DNA of 64,000 nt, taken from assembly GCA_949285555.1 (NCBI GenBank), contig CASDYG010000002.1, positions 1-64,000 of the forward strand. Direction: 5' to 3'. This DNA is from an uncultured Eubacteriales bacterium (GTDB taxonomy: Bacteria > Bacillota > Clostridia > Peptostreptococcales > Anaerovoracaceae). Positions 8,901-17,873 of this stretch are shown piece by piece. A model generated the notes under the pieces. The model saw nothing but the letters and a program-made list of their open reading frames with translations. It was not told the origin of the DNA and made no database searches. Each line of letters starts with the position of its first letter. Position 1 is the first letter of the stretch. The position numbers and the translations under genes were made by a program.

Positions 8901-9494
8901 AGATCTTTGACTTACTGGATCAAAGCTTCGTATAGAGTCCACTTCATCTCCGAAAAATTCCAGTCTTACAGGCTTATTGCTTCGTGGCGAATACACATCT
9001 ATAATCCCACCCCTTTGGCAGCACTCTCCTGCAGCTTCCACCATGCTCACCAACTCATAGCCCATATCAAATAGTCTGGTTTTAAGATTACTTTGACTAA
9101 TCCTCTGCCCCACCTTTACATTTATGCTGGTATCTTTAAATCTATTCTTATCAGGATATTCCTTAAAAGCAGATCTGGCAGTTCCAATCACAATACAATT
9201 CTCTCCTTTTGCCAGGGCAGATAAAGCAGCTATTGTCTCATAATGAGCAGATCTATTACTTGCACCATAATGAAGAAGCAGGCTTGCGCCTTCGCTGAGC
9301 ATATAAATTTTCTTATCACAAAACAGAGGCAGGGCTTCCTTTAGCTCCCTTCCCCTTCTTTCATTAGGTACCACAATAATACAGGGACCTCTTTCCGCTA
9401 GCTTTCCAATATAGATTGGAAGTGCCTCTACACTTGCATTTAAAAAAATTCTTTTTCTATCTTCAAGTAGGTTTTCTATGGAAAATTTACTCAT
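5982..9494 (-). CDS. mfd: Transcription-repair coupling factor Mfd
   Basis: A 1170-residue ATP-dependent translocase that removes RNA polymerase stalled at DNA lesions and recruits UvrA. It has the full architecture. A degenerate UvrB-like module occupies the N-terminus. The CarD/RID polymerase-binding domain covers about residues 505-560 (DYLVHELHGVGKYQGL). The RecG-like helicase has Walker A GDVGFGKTE near 655, DEEQRFG near 755 and the QLRGRVGRS motif. The TRCF domain occupies about 1035-1130. Length is normal. The ribosome site before the ATG is weak. It lies between pth and the amidohydrolase gene, as in Bacillus pth-fin-mfd but without fin. Confidence 0.98.
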   Translation of the reverse strand: MSKFSIENLLEDRKRIFLNASVEALPIYIGKLAERGPCIIVVPNERRGRELKEALPLFCDKKIYMLSEGASLLLHYGASNRSAHYETIAALSALAKGENCIVIGTARSAFKEYPDKNRFKDTSINVKVGQRISQSNLKTRLFDMGYELVSMVEAAGECCQRGGIIDVYSPRSNKPVRLEFFGDEVDSIRSFDPVSQRSDAQLSECEIALASMPSAYTDEKEAVARLDAEFQKYLEEAGDTLSAKAKETIEERRSFLEHHLESMLLAEVLEGFRHFFSPKGNCLWEYSDRINIAIWDIVAVKEALDSHIKHQVEEFKQLLSEGKLMPYDERLLAHQDFFSSLLECFTACFLPFNDIPSMLIKKGESPLAVNTEEQIDANNKNGCCNVQNTSESLIYELADRSVPSFNGKIEELIKFSAGFDTDWRIYFVLSNENVEQNIKESLLNQGIKADVRYVVGKGRLKSGFIHEENLQVYITEKDIFGKTFGDGHRSRLKRRGDISSFSQLKEGDYLVHELHGVGKYQGLVQLEALGSIKDYLHIAYRGKDKLYVPVEQLDMVQKYVSAEGITPHINRLSGSEWKNTRASAAAAIDDMAEELIKLYAERSSVKGFAFSPDGPWQRDFEGRFEYEETSDQLRAIEEIKADMEKPVPMDRLLCGDVGFGKTEVAARAIFKALCDGKQVVLLAPTTILADQHYHTFMERMDGFPFKIAMMSRFVSKSLQQQTIEEIKEGRVDLVIGTHRLLTDDVEFRDMGLIVIDEEQRFGVKAKEKLQTYKSNTDVLVMSATPIPRTLNMSLSAIKDMSLIENPPEERYPVQTFVIEEDDEIIKEAITREINRNGQVFVLHNRVGSIYRVAKRVNKIMGEDVNIAVAHGQMSEKELSQIMDLFSKGEIQVLVSTTIIETGINIQRANTIIILDADRFGLAQLYQLRGRVGRSNRLAYAYLMYKKGRVLSEVAEKRLKAIKDFTEFGSGYKIAMRDLEIRGAGNLLGREQSGHMYNVGYELYTKMVSQAIERKKGQIVREDEREIIINTGGEAYIPGWYMEDEHLKLDFYKRFSHIENISEENLMWQELLDRFGEPPNEVENLLRLNLIKKWSLALGVSSIEKSGADTIVQFEINAKLAPERLILVIEHIRGTGFVHAGKMPYIKINKRGNEALRLVYEVLSMLACEVQ

Positions 9495-9534
9495 TTTTCA
9501 TCAGTACAATAAGTAGCTACTCTAACGATTCAGT

Positions 9535-10155
9535 TTAATCAGCCTTTGATTGATCCGCTACTTCTTCCTTCTTCTCTTTTTTAATTACAGCCTTTTTGTT
9601 AATACGATTCATTGCTATTTCTATTCCTTTTGAAATATAAAGCTCAGTCGCCCTACATGCTTTCTTAACAGCTTCTTCCATGATAGGAACTTCTTCCTTG
9701 GTAAAGCCCCCTATCACATAGTCTGCCAGACCTCTTTGATCATCTCGATGATCTCCTATTCCAATTCTTATTCTAGGAAAATTTTCATCTCTGATTTGGT
9801 AGATTATGCTCCTCATACCGTTATGAGTGCCAGCACTACCTTTGGACCTTACTCTAACCATGCCTCGTTCTATATCTAAATCATCATAGATTACAAGCAG
9901 ATTTTCAATAGGAACTTTATAATAGCTTACAATTTCTCTCACTGATTCTCCTGAAAGGTTCATGTAGGTTTGAGGCTTAACGAGAAGCACCTTTTCTCCA
10001 TCAATATATCCACTTCCTACAAGAGCTTTATGCTTAATCCTATTGACACGAATGGAGTATTTTTCTGCTAGCCTGTCAATGGTAATAAAACCTATATTGT
10101 GTCTCGTATTTTCATATTCTCTTCCTGGATTTCCAAGTCCGACAATTACATACAT
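9535..10155 (-). CDS. pth: Peptidyl-tRNA hydrolase
   Basis: A 206-residue esterase that releases peptides from peptidyl-tRNAs that drop off the ribosome. The N-terminus YVIVGLGNPGREYENTRHNIG contains the Pth signature with Asn9 and catalytic His19, and DDLD at 91-94 contributes the partner aspartate. The open frame continues 21 codons further upstream, but those codons fall in a structured intergenic element. The ATG at 10155 gives the standard start, with AGGA about 10 bases upstream. The C-terminus has a short lysine/glutamate-rich tail. The prs-pth-mfd order is conserved in Firmicutes. Confidence 0.95.
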   Translation of the reverse strand: MYVIVGLGNPGREYENTRHNIGFITIDRLAEKYSIRVNRIKHKALVGSGYIDGEKVLLVKPQTYMNLSGESVREIVSYYKVPIENLLVIYDDLDIERGMVRVRSKGSAGTHNGMRSIIYQIRDENFPRIRIGIGDHRDDQRGLADYVIGGFTKEEVPIMEEAVKKACRATELYISKGIEIAMNRINKKAVIKKEKKEEVADQSKAD

Positions 10156-10177
10156 ATCATATCCTATCATAAAACAA

Positions 10178-10223
10178 CAGGTATGAACCAACCTGCCTAG
10201 GGTGGCTCGGCGGCACATACCTG
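10178..10223 (-). other. GC-rich hairpin between prs and pth
   Basis: A perfect 8-bp inverted repeat (10178-10185 with 10216-10223) encloses 30 GC-rich bases that can pair further (TGCC with GGCA). It ends about 20 bases before the pth start and is much richer in GC than its surroundings. There is no T-run, so it is not a typical terminator; it may be an mRNA processing or stability element. Confidence 0.4.
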
Positions 10224-10275
10224 ATTAATTAAAACTTCTTGAAAATTTCACTGCAATTAGCACATAATTTTATTA

Positions 10276-11226
10276 TTAGTCAAATAGCTTACTTATAGAA
10301 CCATTGGTAAATACTCTTGTCATAGCTTCTGCAAAAATTGGAGCCACAGAAAGTACCGTCATCTTATCTATCAGCTTTTCCTGAGGTAAAGGTATTGTAT
10401 TTAGTAATACTACCTCCTTAATTACAGATTGTTTAAGCCTTTCTACAGCAGGACCGGAAAGCACAGGATGGGTTGCACAGGCATATACTTCCTTGGCGCC
10501 TAAATCCTTTATTGCAGCGGCAGCATTGGCAATAGTTCCCGCAGTATCTATCATATCATCTAAGATGATACAGTTTTTACCTTCAATATCTCCGATGATG
10601 TTCATTATTTCACTCTTATTAGGCTCCGGCCTACGCTTATCAACTATAGCTATAGGGCAGTCTAAAATCTCTGCCATATTCCTTGCTCTAGTTACGCTGC
10701 CATGATCTGGAGAAACGATAACAAGATTATCTAGCCCCTTATTCTTAAAGTATTTAGCCAATATAGGCATTCCTACCAGATGGTCTACCGGTATATCAAA
10801 ATATCCCTGAATTTGGTTTGCATGTAAATCCATGGTAAGGACTCTGTCTGCACCAGCTGCCATAATTAAATTTGCCACAAGCTTAGATGTAATTGGATCA
10901 CGGGCCTTTGCTTTTCTATCCTGTCTTGCATATCCATAATATGGTATTACTGCATTGATTCGACCAGCAGAAGCTCTTTTTACCGCATCAATTAAAATCA
11001 GAAGCTCCATTAAGTTATTATTTACAGGCTCGCAAGTAGGCTGGATTATATATACATCTGCCCCTCTCACAGATTCCCAAATATTGGTGCAAATTTCACC
11101 ATCACTGAATGTACTCACAGTGGATTTTCCCAATGGCTTTCCCATAATTTCTGAAATTTCCTCTGCAAGCTGCTTGTGAGCATTGCCTGTAAAAATTTTG
11201 TAGTCAGTAAAACATCCGCTTTTCAT
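10276..11226 (-). CDS. prs: Ribose-phosphate pyrophosphokinase
   Basis: A 316-residue cytosolic enzyme that makes PRPP from ribose-5-phosphate and ATP for purine, pyrimidine, histidine and NAD synthesis. Recognised by [16 protein letters not shown], the [13 protein letters not shown] flexible loop, [12 protein letters not shown] and the PRPP-binding [14 protein letters not shown]. Length is that of class I bacterial enzymes. AAGGA sits seven bases before the ATG. It is downstream of the GlmU-like gene, the same pairing as glmU-prs in Bacillus. Confidence 0.98.
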   Translation of the reverse strand: MKSGCFTDYKIFTGNAHKQLAEEISEIMGKPLGKSTVSTFSDGEICTNIWESVRGADVYIIQPTCEPVNNNLMELLILIDAVKRASAGRINAVIPYYGYARQDRKAKARDPITSKLVANLIMAAGADRVLTMDLHANQIQGYFDIPVDHLVGMPILAKYFKNKGLDNLVIVSPDHGSVTRARNMAEILDCPIAIVDKRRPEPNKSEIMNIIGDIEGKNCIILDDMIDTAGTIANAAAAIKDLGAKEVYACATHPVLSGPAVERLKQSVIKEVVLLNTIPLPQEKLIDKMTVLSVAPIFAEAMTRVFTNGSISKLFD

Positions 11227-11241
11227 GATAAGTCCTTCCCT

Positions 11242-11916
11242 TTATTTATTTTTGTAATCACCAAAAAGTTGTGCTTTCTTAGACCAGCCTTCCTTATTAG
11301 ACTGCTTGCTTCTACCTATGGCAAGAGCATCCTCTGGGACATCATTTGTAAGAGTAGTACCCGCTGCAATATAGGCATTTTTCCCAATACGAACCGGAGA
11401 AATAATATTACTGTTGCATCCAACAAATGCATTATCTTCTATCTGACTTCTAGTTTTATTTTTTCCGTCATAATTAACAAATACAACACCACATCCCAGA
11501 TTGATATTTTCGCCTAAATCTGCATCTCCTATATATGTGAGATGTGAAGCCTTCGTTCCACTTCCCAAAGTAGAGTTTTTAATTTCGACAAAATCACCTA
11601 TCCTGCAATTATTTCCAATATTGCTGTTAGGTCTTACATATGCAAAAGGTCCAACCTGTGTATCATTGCCAATCCTACTATCTACAATGACGGAGCTTTC
11701 TATAGTTGTATTATCTCCTATTATGCTATTGGAAATTCTAGTATTAAATATAATATGACAATTTTCACCGATTGAGGTGTTTTTTTCCAGCATCACTGAC
11801 GGTCCAATTATTGTACCTTGGCCTATACTTACACCTTCCTGTATATAGACTGTAGATTTATCTAAAAATATCACTCCATTATCTTCAAAAGCCTGGAATA
11901 GCTCATTATTATTCAT
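11242..11916 (-). CDS. GlmU-like acetyltransferase (left-handed beta-helix domain only)
   Basis: A 224-residue protein made almost entirely of hexapeptide repeats. It aligns with the C-terminal half of GlmU, which acetylates glucosamine-1-phosphate. Visible GlmU features are PFAYVRPNSNIGNNCRIGDF, KASHLTYIGDADLG, the NYDGKNK loop and a GWSKKAQL end. The N-terminal uridylyltransferase half, with its GxGTRM nucleotide loop, is missing; a full GlmU has about 455 residues. The first about 20 residues (MNNNELFQAFEDNGVIF) resemble the GlmU linker helix, so this is a stand-alone domain, not a cut-off gene end. The ribosome site GAGG and the intact reading frame argue for function. The position next to prs matches glmU. 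Confidence 0.85.
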   Translation of the reverse strand: MNNNELFQAFEDNGVIFLDKSTVYIQEGVSIGQGTIIGPSVMLEKNTSIGENCHIIFNTRISNSIIGDNTTIESSVIVDSRIGNDTQVGPFAYVRPNSNIGNNCRIGDFVEIKNSTLGSGTKASHLTYIGDADLGENINLGCGVVFVNYDGKNKTRSQIEDNAFVGCNSNIISPVRIGKNAYIAAGTTLTNDVPEDALAIGRSKQSNKEGWSKKAQLFGDYKNK

Positions 11917-12013
11917 TTATACCTCACGGAATTTATTTGGCAAGCAGACTTAATAGTAATTATATTACCTATCATTTATAAACTATAACACGATATATCT
12001 TTATAATATTCTG

Positions 12014-13393
12014 TTAGCAGCTTCCCACAAGATTTAACCCTACTTTGTATATATCTCCTGCACCCATGGTAATAACTAGATCATTTTCTGTGGCAACCCT
12101 TCTAATAAAGTCTTCAATTTCTTCGAAGCTTTCCAGATAGTACACCTCCTTGGCTGGATGCTTTAGCTTAATTGCATCCGCCAGCTTTTTAGAGCTGATC
12201 TTATAAATGTCTTTTTCCCTAGCTGCATAGATAGGGGCAAATATTAAGAGATCACACTCTTCAAATGAATCTAAAAACTCATCAAAAAGGGCAAGTGTTC
12301 TGGTGTAAGTGTGTGGCTGAAATGCACATATTACTCTTTCATATGGAAGCTTTCTTGCCGCAGACAAGGTGGCCTTTATTTCCGTAGGATGATGGGCATA
12401 ATCATCTACAACCTTAAAGCCTTCACATGCATTACCTAATGTATCAAATCTTCTGTGGGTTCCACCAAATTCTTCAAGAGCATCCTTAATGACATCTGCA
12501 TCTACTCCAAGCTTATGGCAGCATGCAAATGCTGCGGAAGCATTGATTATATTATGTTCTCCAGGTACCCTAAGCTTTATATCAGCAAGTAAAATATCTT
12601 TATTATAAATTTTAAAGCCAGGCATACCTTCCTTACCAAATACAACATCTCCTATATGATAGTCACAGCCTTTACTATATCCAAAGGTAACTGTATTTTT
12701 TCTATCTGATATTACCTTGCTTACAAAAGGATTTGCATCATAGGCAACAATCATCCCCTCATCAGGTACGAGATCTGTAAATTTTTTAAATGAATCCACA
12801 ATATGATCCATGTCCTTAAAATAATCTAAATGGTCTGAATCGATATTTAATAAAATTTCAATACTTGGCTTTAATTCCAGAAAGCTATCTCTATATTCAC
12901 AGGCTTCCGTAATAAAATATGGGCTTTTACCTATTTTTACATTTCCACCAATGGCCTCTAAATTTCCTCCTACTAAAATAGTGGGATCTAGCATGGCCTT
13001 ACTTAATATTAGAGATATCATAGATGTAGTAGATGTTTTTCCATGAGTGCCGCTAACTGCAATACTCTTTTCAAACTCTTCCATCAGAAGCCCAAGCACC
13101 TCTGCACGTGACAAGCACGGAATTCCCTTATCTCTGGCTGCCTTTAATTCTGGATTTTCCTCAGCTATGGCCGCAGAATAGATAACCAAATCTGCACCAC
13201 TTATATTTTCAGCCTTATGTTCATTATTTACCTTAATTCCATTGTTTTCCAAAGCCTCTGTTACTTCCCCAAGGCCCATATCTGAGCCAGTAACATTACA
13301 TCCTCGGCTTTTAAGTATATGAGCAATAGCAGATACTCCTATACCACCAATGCCAATACAATATATATTCTTATACTCTGTAAGCCTATTCAT
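12014..13393 (-). CDS. murC: UDP-N-acetylmuramate--L-alanine ligase
   Basis: A 459-residue cytosolic Mur ligase that adds L-alanine to UDP-MurNAc in peptidoglycan synthesis. It shows the N-terminal GIGGIGVSAIAHIL nucleotide loop, the ATP loop SGTHGKTSTTSM, ACEYRDSFLELKP, NIDSDHLDYF, GTHRRFD and DDYAHHPTEIKAT. An in-frame TTG eight codons upstream exists, but ATG at 13393 is preceded by GGGGG at five bases and gives the usual start. 97 bp separate it from the GlmU-like gene. Confidence 0.97.
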   Translation of the reverse strand: MNRLTEYKNIYCIGIGGIGVSAIAHILKSRGCNVTGSDMGLGEVTEALENNGIKVNNEHKAENISGADLVIYSAAIAEENPELKAARDKGIPCLSRAEVLGLLMEEFEKSIAVSGTHGKTSTTSMISLILSKAMLDPTILVGGNLEAIGGNVKIGKSPYFITEACEYRDSFLELKPSIEILLNIDSDHLDYFKDMDHIVDSFKKFTDLVPDEGMIVAYDANPFVSKVISDRKNTVTFGYSKGCDYHIGDVVFGKEGMPGFKIYNKDILLADIKLRVPGEHNIINASAAFACCHKLGVDADVIKDALEEFGGTHRRFDTLGNACEGFKVVDDYAHHPTEIKATLSAARKLPYERVICAFQPHTYTRTLALFDEFLDSFEECDLLIFAPIYAAREKDIYKISSKKLADAIKLKHPAKEVYYLESFEEIEDFIRRVATENDLVITMGAGDIYKVGLNLVGSC

Positions 13394-13479
13394 AATTCCC
13401 CCAAATATATACTTCAATTTATTATATCATAATTCCATGTCATGGACTACTAAATGTGTTTAAGAATATTTTTATATAC

Positions 13480-13511
13480 AAAAATCCCATCCAGATAGTT
13501 CAGGATGGGAT
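13480..13511 (-). terminator. Intrinsic terminator of pyk
   Basis: A perfect 9-bp stem (13484-13492 with 13503-13511) with a 10-nt loop is followed on the minus strand by TTTTTGT, six bases after the pyk stop. Confidence 0.9.
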
Positions 13512-13516
13512 TATAT

Positions 13517-14944
13517 TTATTTCACCTCTTCAACTCGTATAATATTTGTATTTCCAGGTATATCAAGGGGTAGTCCCATGCTCATTACAACCTTATCTCC
13601 AGTAGATAAAAATCCTGCTCCCTGTGCCTTTTCAATACATATATTCACCAGATCTTCAAGTCCACTGCCATAGCTTGTTATAATAGGTGCTACGCCCCAC
13701 ACAAGTGCCATCTTGTGAAACGTACTTATATATGGAGTCATAGCGAGTATTGGTGTATTTGGTCTAAATTTAGACATTTGCAGGGCTGTATAACCAGTTT
13801 TAGTAATCGCCATTATAGCACTGCTTCTGATATCTGCTGCCAGTGTGCATGCACTATGTCCCACAGCATTGGTTACATCTGCATAATTGATTTCTCTGTG
13901 TAAATCTATGCTCTGACCAATATGACTTATGTCCCTTTCTGCCTGCATAGCTATTCTTGACATTGCAGATACTGCTTCCACAGGATAACGACCTGCTGCA
14001 GTTTCACCCGATAACATTATAGCACCCGTACCGTCAAAGATAGCATTTGCTACATCTGTTATTTCAGCCCTAGTAGGGACTGGATTTGAAATCATGGACT
14101 CAAGCATTTGAGTAGCAGTAACTGCAATTTTCCCCGATTCCATACATCTTCTTATGATCTTCTTTTGAATGGCTGGCAGCTTTTCAAAAGCAATTTCAAC
14201 ACCCATATCTCCACGGGCAATCATAATACCATCAGATACCTTTAGAATTTCTTCTAAATTTTCTATTCCTTCGTTACTTTCGATCTTTGAAATTATACCA
14301 ATTTGGTCGCCATCATTTTCCTTCAGTAAATTTCTTATTGCTAATACATCCTCCGCCTTTCGTACAAAGGAAGCCGCAATATAGTCTACATCCATTGATA
14401 TACCAAACAGTATATCTTTAATATCCTTTTCACTTAGATACTCCATCGATAGCTTAACGCTAGGCACATTGACGCCTTTTCTATCGGAAAGCATTCCACC
14501 ATGAAGTACCTTACATATAATATTTGCTCCTCGTATGTCTATTACGATAAGCTCCAGTTTTCCGTCATCTAGTAAAATTGTGGTGCCTTTTACTACTTCA
14601 GCAGGAAGTCTATTATATGTTATAGAGCATCTGCGAAAATCGCCGACAATTTCATCCGTAGTTAGTACAAACTCTTCACCATCTTTAAGCTCCACATAAC
14701 CATTTTCAAATGTGCCTACTCTTATCTCAGGTCCTTTTGTATCTAAAAGAACTGCACCCTCAATTCCAAGCTCATCTCTAACCTGCCTAAAAGTTTCAAT
14801 TCTTTGTTTATGCTCCACATGATTGCCATGGGACATATTGATTCTTCCCACATTCATGCCATTTTTAAACATTTCCTTCATAACTGATTCAGCTTCGGAA
14901 GCAGGGCCAATTGTACATATAATTTTCGTTTTCTTATAATTCAT
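13517..14944 (-). CDS. pyk: Pyruvate kinase
   Basis: A 475-residue glycolytic enzyme converting phosphoenolpyruvate and ADP to pyruvate and ATP. It starts with KKTKIICTIGPASE. It shows RINMSHGNHVEH, the active-site region IGIISKIESNEGIENLEEI, IMIARGDMGVEIAFEKLP and MLSGETAAGRYP. It lacks the extra C-terminal PEP-utiliser domain of Bacillus Pyk and so has the shorter classical form. A possible promoter (TTGACT at 14991-14996, 17-nt spacer, TATATT at 14968-14973) precedes it, but it would leave almost no leader. It is divergent from yeiH and ends in its own terminator. Confidence 0.97.
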   Translation of the reverse strand: MNYKKTKIICTIGPASEAESVMKEMFKNGMNVGRINMSHGNHVEHKQRIETFRQVRDELGIEGAVLLDTKGPEIRVGTFENGYVELKDGEEFVLTTDEIVGDFRRCSITYNRLPAEVVKGTTILLDDGKLELIVIDIRGANIICKVLHGGMLSDRKGVNVPSVKLSMEYLSEKDIKDILFGISMDVDYIAASFVRKAEDVLAIRNLLKENDGDQIGIISKIESNEGIENLEEILKVSDGIMIARGDMGVEIAFEKLPAIQKKIIRRCMESGKIAVTATQMLESMISNPVPTRAEITDVANAIFDGTGAIMLSGETAAGRYPVEAVSAMSRIAMQAERDISHIGQSIDLHREINYADVTNAVGHSACTLAADIRSSAIMAITKTGYTALQMSKFRPNTPILAMTPYISTFHKMALVWGVAPIITSYGSGLEDLVNICIEKAQGAGFLSTGDKVVMSMGLPLDIPGNTNIIRVEEVK

Positions 14945-15015
14945 AGTTTATTTTTAACCTCAGTTATAATATAATGGAAAAGTTAAGTTTAGTCAACAAA
15001 GCATAAGGAGGTAAT

Positions 15016-16059
15016 ATGAAGCATAGCATAAGTGATATGAAAGCAAATATTAGGGGATTATTACTTTGCATCATAATCGCCATTTTTTCATGGATATTAG
15101 GAGAACGCTTTCCAATTGTAGGAGGTCCGGTATTTGCCATATTAGCCGGTATGATTATTGAAATGTTTCATTGGAACAGAGGACCCTACAAACAAGGGAT
15201 TACCTTTGCCTCCAAAAAAGTACTGCACTGGGCAGTTATACTGCTTGGCTTTGGTCTAAATCTAAATGTAGTAATAGAAACTGGAAGACAATCCCTTCCC
15301 ATTATTTTATCGACTATTACTGTTTCCCTCATTGTTGCATATGTACTCCATTATGTTATGAAGACAGATACTCATATCACTACTTTAATTGGTGTAGGCT
15401 CTTCCATCTGTGGAGGTTCTGCCATTGCTGCAACTGCACCTGTTATCAAATCTAATCATCATGATGTTGCTCAGGCCATTTCAATTATTTTTATTTTCAA
15501 TGTAATTGCTGCCCTGGTATTTCCTACCTTAGGACAACTTATAGGCTTTGATACCACCTCAGGAGAAGCATTTGGTATATTTGCTGGAACTGCCGTAAAT
15601 GACACTTCCTCAGTAACTGCCTGTGCTTCAACTTGGGACAGCTTATTTAATCTTGGAAGCCAGACCTTGGATAAGGCTATAACCGTTAAACTAACGCGAA
15701 CATTAGCAATAATACCAATCACATTATTTCTTGCCTACCATACCGCAAAAAAAGAGCATCATCATCTGGATAAAAAGCCGTCTCTTAAATCCATGTTCCC
15801 AATGTTCATCCTCTATTTCATCTTTGCCAGCCTGATAACCACAATCGTTATTCACCTTGGTGGCAGTATAACTTGGTTTGCTCCATTTAAGCTTCTAAGT
15901 AAATTTTTCATTGTAATAGCCATGGCAGGCATCGGTCTTAATACAGATATAAGAAGGTTAATTAGAACTGGTGGAAAGCCTATTATTATTGGTTTTTCCT
16001 GCTGGATTTCCATATCTATTGTAAGCCTTATTATGCAGCATATCATGCATATCTGGTAA
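15016..16059 (+). CDS. YeiH/UPF0324 family membrane protein (putative sulfate/anion exporter)
   Basis: A 347-residue integral membrane protein with about ten hydrophobic helices. It matches the YeiH family pattern: GILAGMIIE-like second helix (FAILAGMIIEMF), ILLGFGLNLN, GVGSSICGGSAIAATAPVI and FGIFAGTAVNDTSSV. The family is annotated as putative sulfate exporter, but the substrate is not firmly established. AAGGAGG sits four to five bases before the ATG. It is a single gene, divergent from pyk and convergent with the ABC exporter, with a shared terminator behind it. Confidence 0.85.
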   Translation: MKHSISDMKANIRGLLLCIIIAIFSWILGERFPIVGGPVFAILAGMIIEMFHWNRGPYKQGITFASKKVLHWAVILLGFGLNLNVVIETGRQSLPIILSTITVSLIVAYVLHYVMKTDTHITTLIGVGSSICGGSAIAATAPVIKSNHHDVAQAISIIFIFNVIAALVFPTLGQLIGFDTTSGEAFGIFAGTAVNDTSSVTACASTWDSLFNLGSQTLDKAITVKLTRTLAIIPITLFLAYHTAKKEHHHLDKKPSLKSMFPMFILYFIFASLITTIVIHLGGSITWFAPFKLLSKFFIVIAMAGIGLNTDIRRLIRTGGKPIIIGFSCWISISIVSLIMQHIMHIW

Positions 16060-16075
16060 ATAATATACGTTAACT

Positions 16076-16168
16076 AAAAAAGCTTGTAAGCAGATAATGA
16101 CCATACATCATTTAAAATTAGAACTGAAGCTCTAATTAATGTAGATCGTTATAAGCTACAAGCTTTTT
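16076..16168. terminator. Bidirectional terminator between yeiH and the ABC permease gene
   Basis: AAAAAGCTTGTA (16076-16088) pairs with TACAAGCTTTTT (16157-16168), with an inner AATTAGA/TCTAATT hairpin. T-runs occur on the 3' side in both directions, which suits the convergent genes flanking it. Confidence 0.75.
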
Positions 16169-16193
16169 CTTTTCAAAAAAATGATATTTACGT

Positions 16194-17873
16194 CTATACA
16201 TCTATCTTATTTAGCAATATTCGCCCTGAAGACTTAAGAAAGCTATATAAGATAACATCTATCGCTATAAGCAGCACTGTAAGTGCATATCCCACATACA
16301 TTATAGCTCTTGCATCTATTGTATATACGATACCACAGATTATACCTACTATTATCACCATGGACACATAAATTATCAAGGAAAGGAATGTAGTTACCTT
16401 GGCAGCCTTGCTGTTTTTAAATGCCTGATTTTCTGTGTTCCAGTCAAAATAAGGGTACTTAACTCCAAAATAGGTTCCTATGATGGCATATAATATTACC
16501 TGCGCTATAGGTAGTAGGTACATCACCATCATTATCAAAAGGCTCGGTTTCATCACAATACATACTATGGTAGAAAGCAGGAGATTTGGCACCACCCCTA
16601 ATGAAAGTGGAAAAGCAAGTTTGCTTAATATCAGCTCTTTCTCACTAATGGGCATACTCCTTAATATGGAAAATGCCTGTCCCTCAATGGATAGTCCACT
16701 ACTTGCCGCCTGACTGGAAAGGGAGTTTATGTAACCTGTTCCCATGGCAAAAATCAACACGATAATGTCTACGCCCACAGACGGATCCGTATTGAGCCCC
16801 ATTGCAATCATATATACGAGATTATTTATTGCATCCTGCTTAATAACAAGAGCTACTGCTGCAAGTACAAAAATCAAATAACCCATACAGCATGTCATGA
16901 AATACATGGTAGACATGGTAAGCCTTTTCATGTTTACATGATACAGCGTGCGAATAGGAGATTTTGCTCCCGCAGTATTACCACTATATTTTATCTTTTT
17001 AAACTTCACATTTCTAGTGGATACCTTCAAATATGAAGAAACCATTAGCCTGAATCCTATTACAAATGGAATTATACATACTAAAGAGTATATGAGAATA
17101 TATATAACATTTACAGTACTTATTCCTTCTCCACCTATGAAGAATAAATTCCAGTTTCCATTAAGTGCTTCAAAAATCCTTGAGCTATTTTCCTCAAATG
17201 ATGATGCTATACCTTGTGCTCTGAAGCATATGAAAAAGTATAGTATTCCAAATATCATTGAAATAACTATTGAAATAGCATTTTTGAACTTTGGAGGCAG
17301 ATTAAAAAGACTGATTACATAGGCAAAAATCATGACAAGTCCTACTGAAAACAGTATAGTAGGTACATACATGAAAACCTGAAGCAAAATGCTCACGATC
17401 ATTGTTGATGAGCCCACTCCCTTAGCAAAGGCCCCCAGTACATAGGCAATAAGCTGTCCAAGCATAAATATTAGTGAGCCTAGTGTCACGGATAAGGTAA
17501 GCGATGCCAGCTTACTTTTTACAATGGTCTTAACAGGAATAGGCATAGGTATAAGAATATGATTATCCTTTGCACCATATACCTGATCGCTAACCGTATA
17601 TGCACTTCCAATAACATTCATAAGTACGGCAAGTGCCATAGGTAACATAAATATGATAGACTCCTGCCTAGTTCCCACTACCTGCATACTAGTTCCAGCA
17701 AGGATCAGTGTAACAAAGCCTGTGAATATGATGGAAATGAAAAGGTAGAGTAAAAGCGTTGCGCCAATACTCCTTGCCCTAGCCTTCTTCTTTCCTCGTT
17801 TTCTATTTGAGTTATCAGGAAACATGGACATCATGTATGACTTAAACTGTATGATTAAAAGCTTTCTAAACAT
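16194..17873 (-). CDS. ABC exporter permease subunit (ABC-2-like)
   Basis: A membrane protein of 559 residues with many predicted helices in two halves and long hydrophilic connections. The N-terminus MFRKLLIIQFKSYMM and the SMPISEKELILSKL segment are typical of ABC-2-type exporter permeases paired with a single ATPase. The substrate is unknown. The frame opens 11 codons earlier, but the ATG at 17873 follows GGGAG at about nine bases and overlaps the stop of the ATPase gene by eight bases, so the pair is translationally coupled. Confidence 0.8.
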   Translation of the reverse strand: MFRKLLIIQFKSYMMSMFPDNSNRKRGKKKARARSIGATLLLYLFISIIFTGFVTLILAGTSMQVVGTRQESIIFMLPMALAVLMNVIGSAYTVSDQVYGAKDNHILIPMPIPVKTIVKSKLASLTLSVTLGSLIFMLGQLIAYVLGAFAKGVGSSTMIVSILLQVFMYVPTILFSVGLVMIFAYVISLFNLPPKFKNAISIVISMIFGILYFFICFRAQGIASSFEENSSRIFEALNGNWNLFFIGGEGISTVNVIYILIYSLVCIIPFVIGFRLMVSSYLKVSTRNVKFKKIKYSGNTAGAKSPIRTLYHVNMKRLTMSTMYFMTCCMGYLIFVLAAVALVIKQDAINNLVYMIAMGLNTDPSVGVDIIVLIFAMGTGYINSLSSQAASSGLSIEGQAFSILRSMPISEKELILSKLAFPLSLGVVPNLLLSTIVCIVMKPSLLIMMVMYLLPIAQVILYAIIGTYFGVKYPYFDWNTENQAFKNSKAAKVTTFLSLIIYVSMVIIVGIICGIVYTIDARAIMYVGYALTVLLIAIDVILYSFLKSSGRILLNKIDV

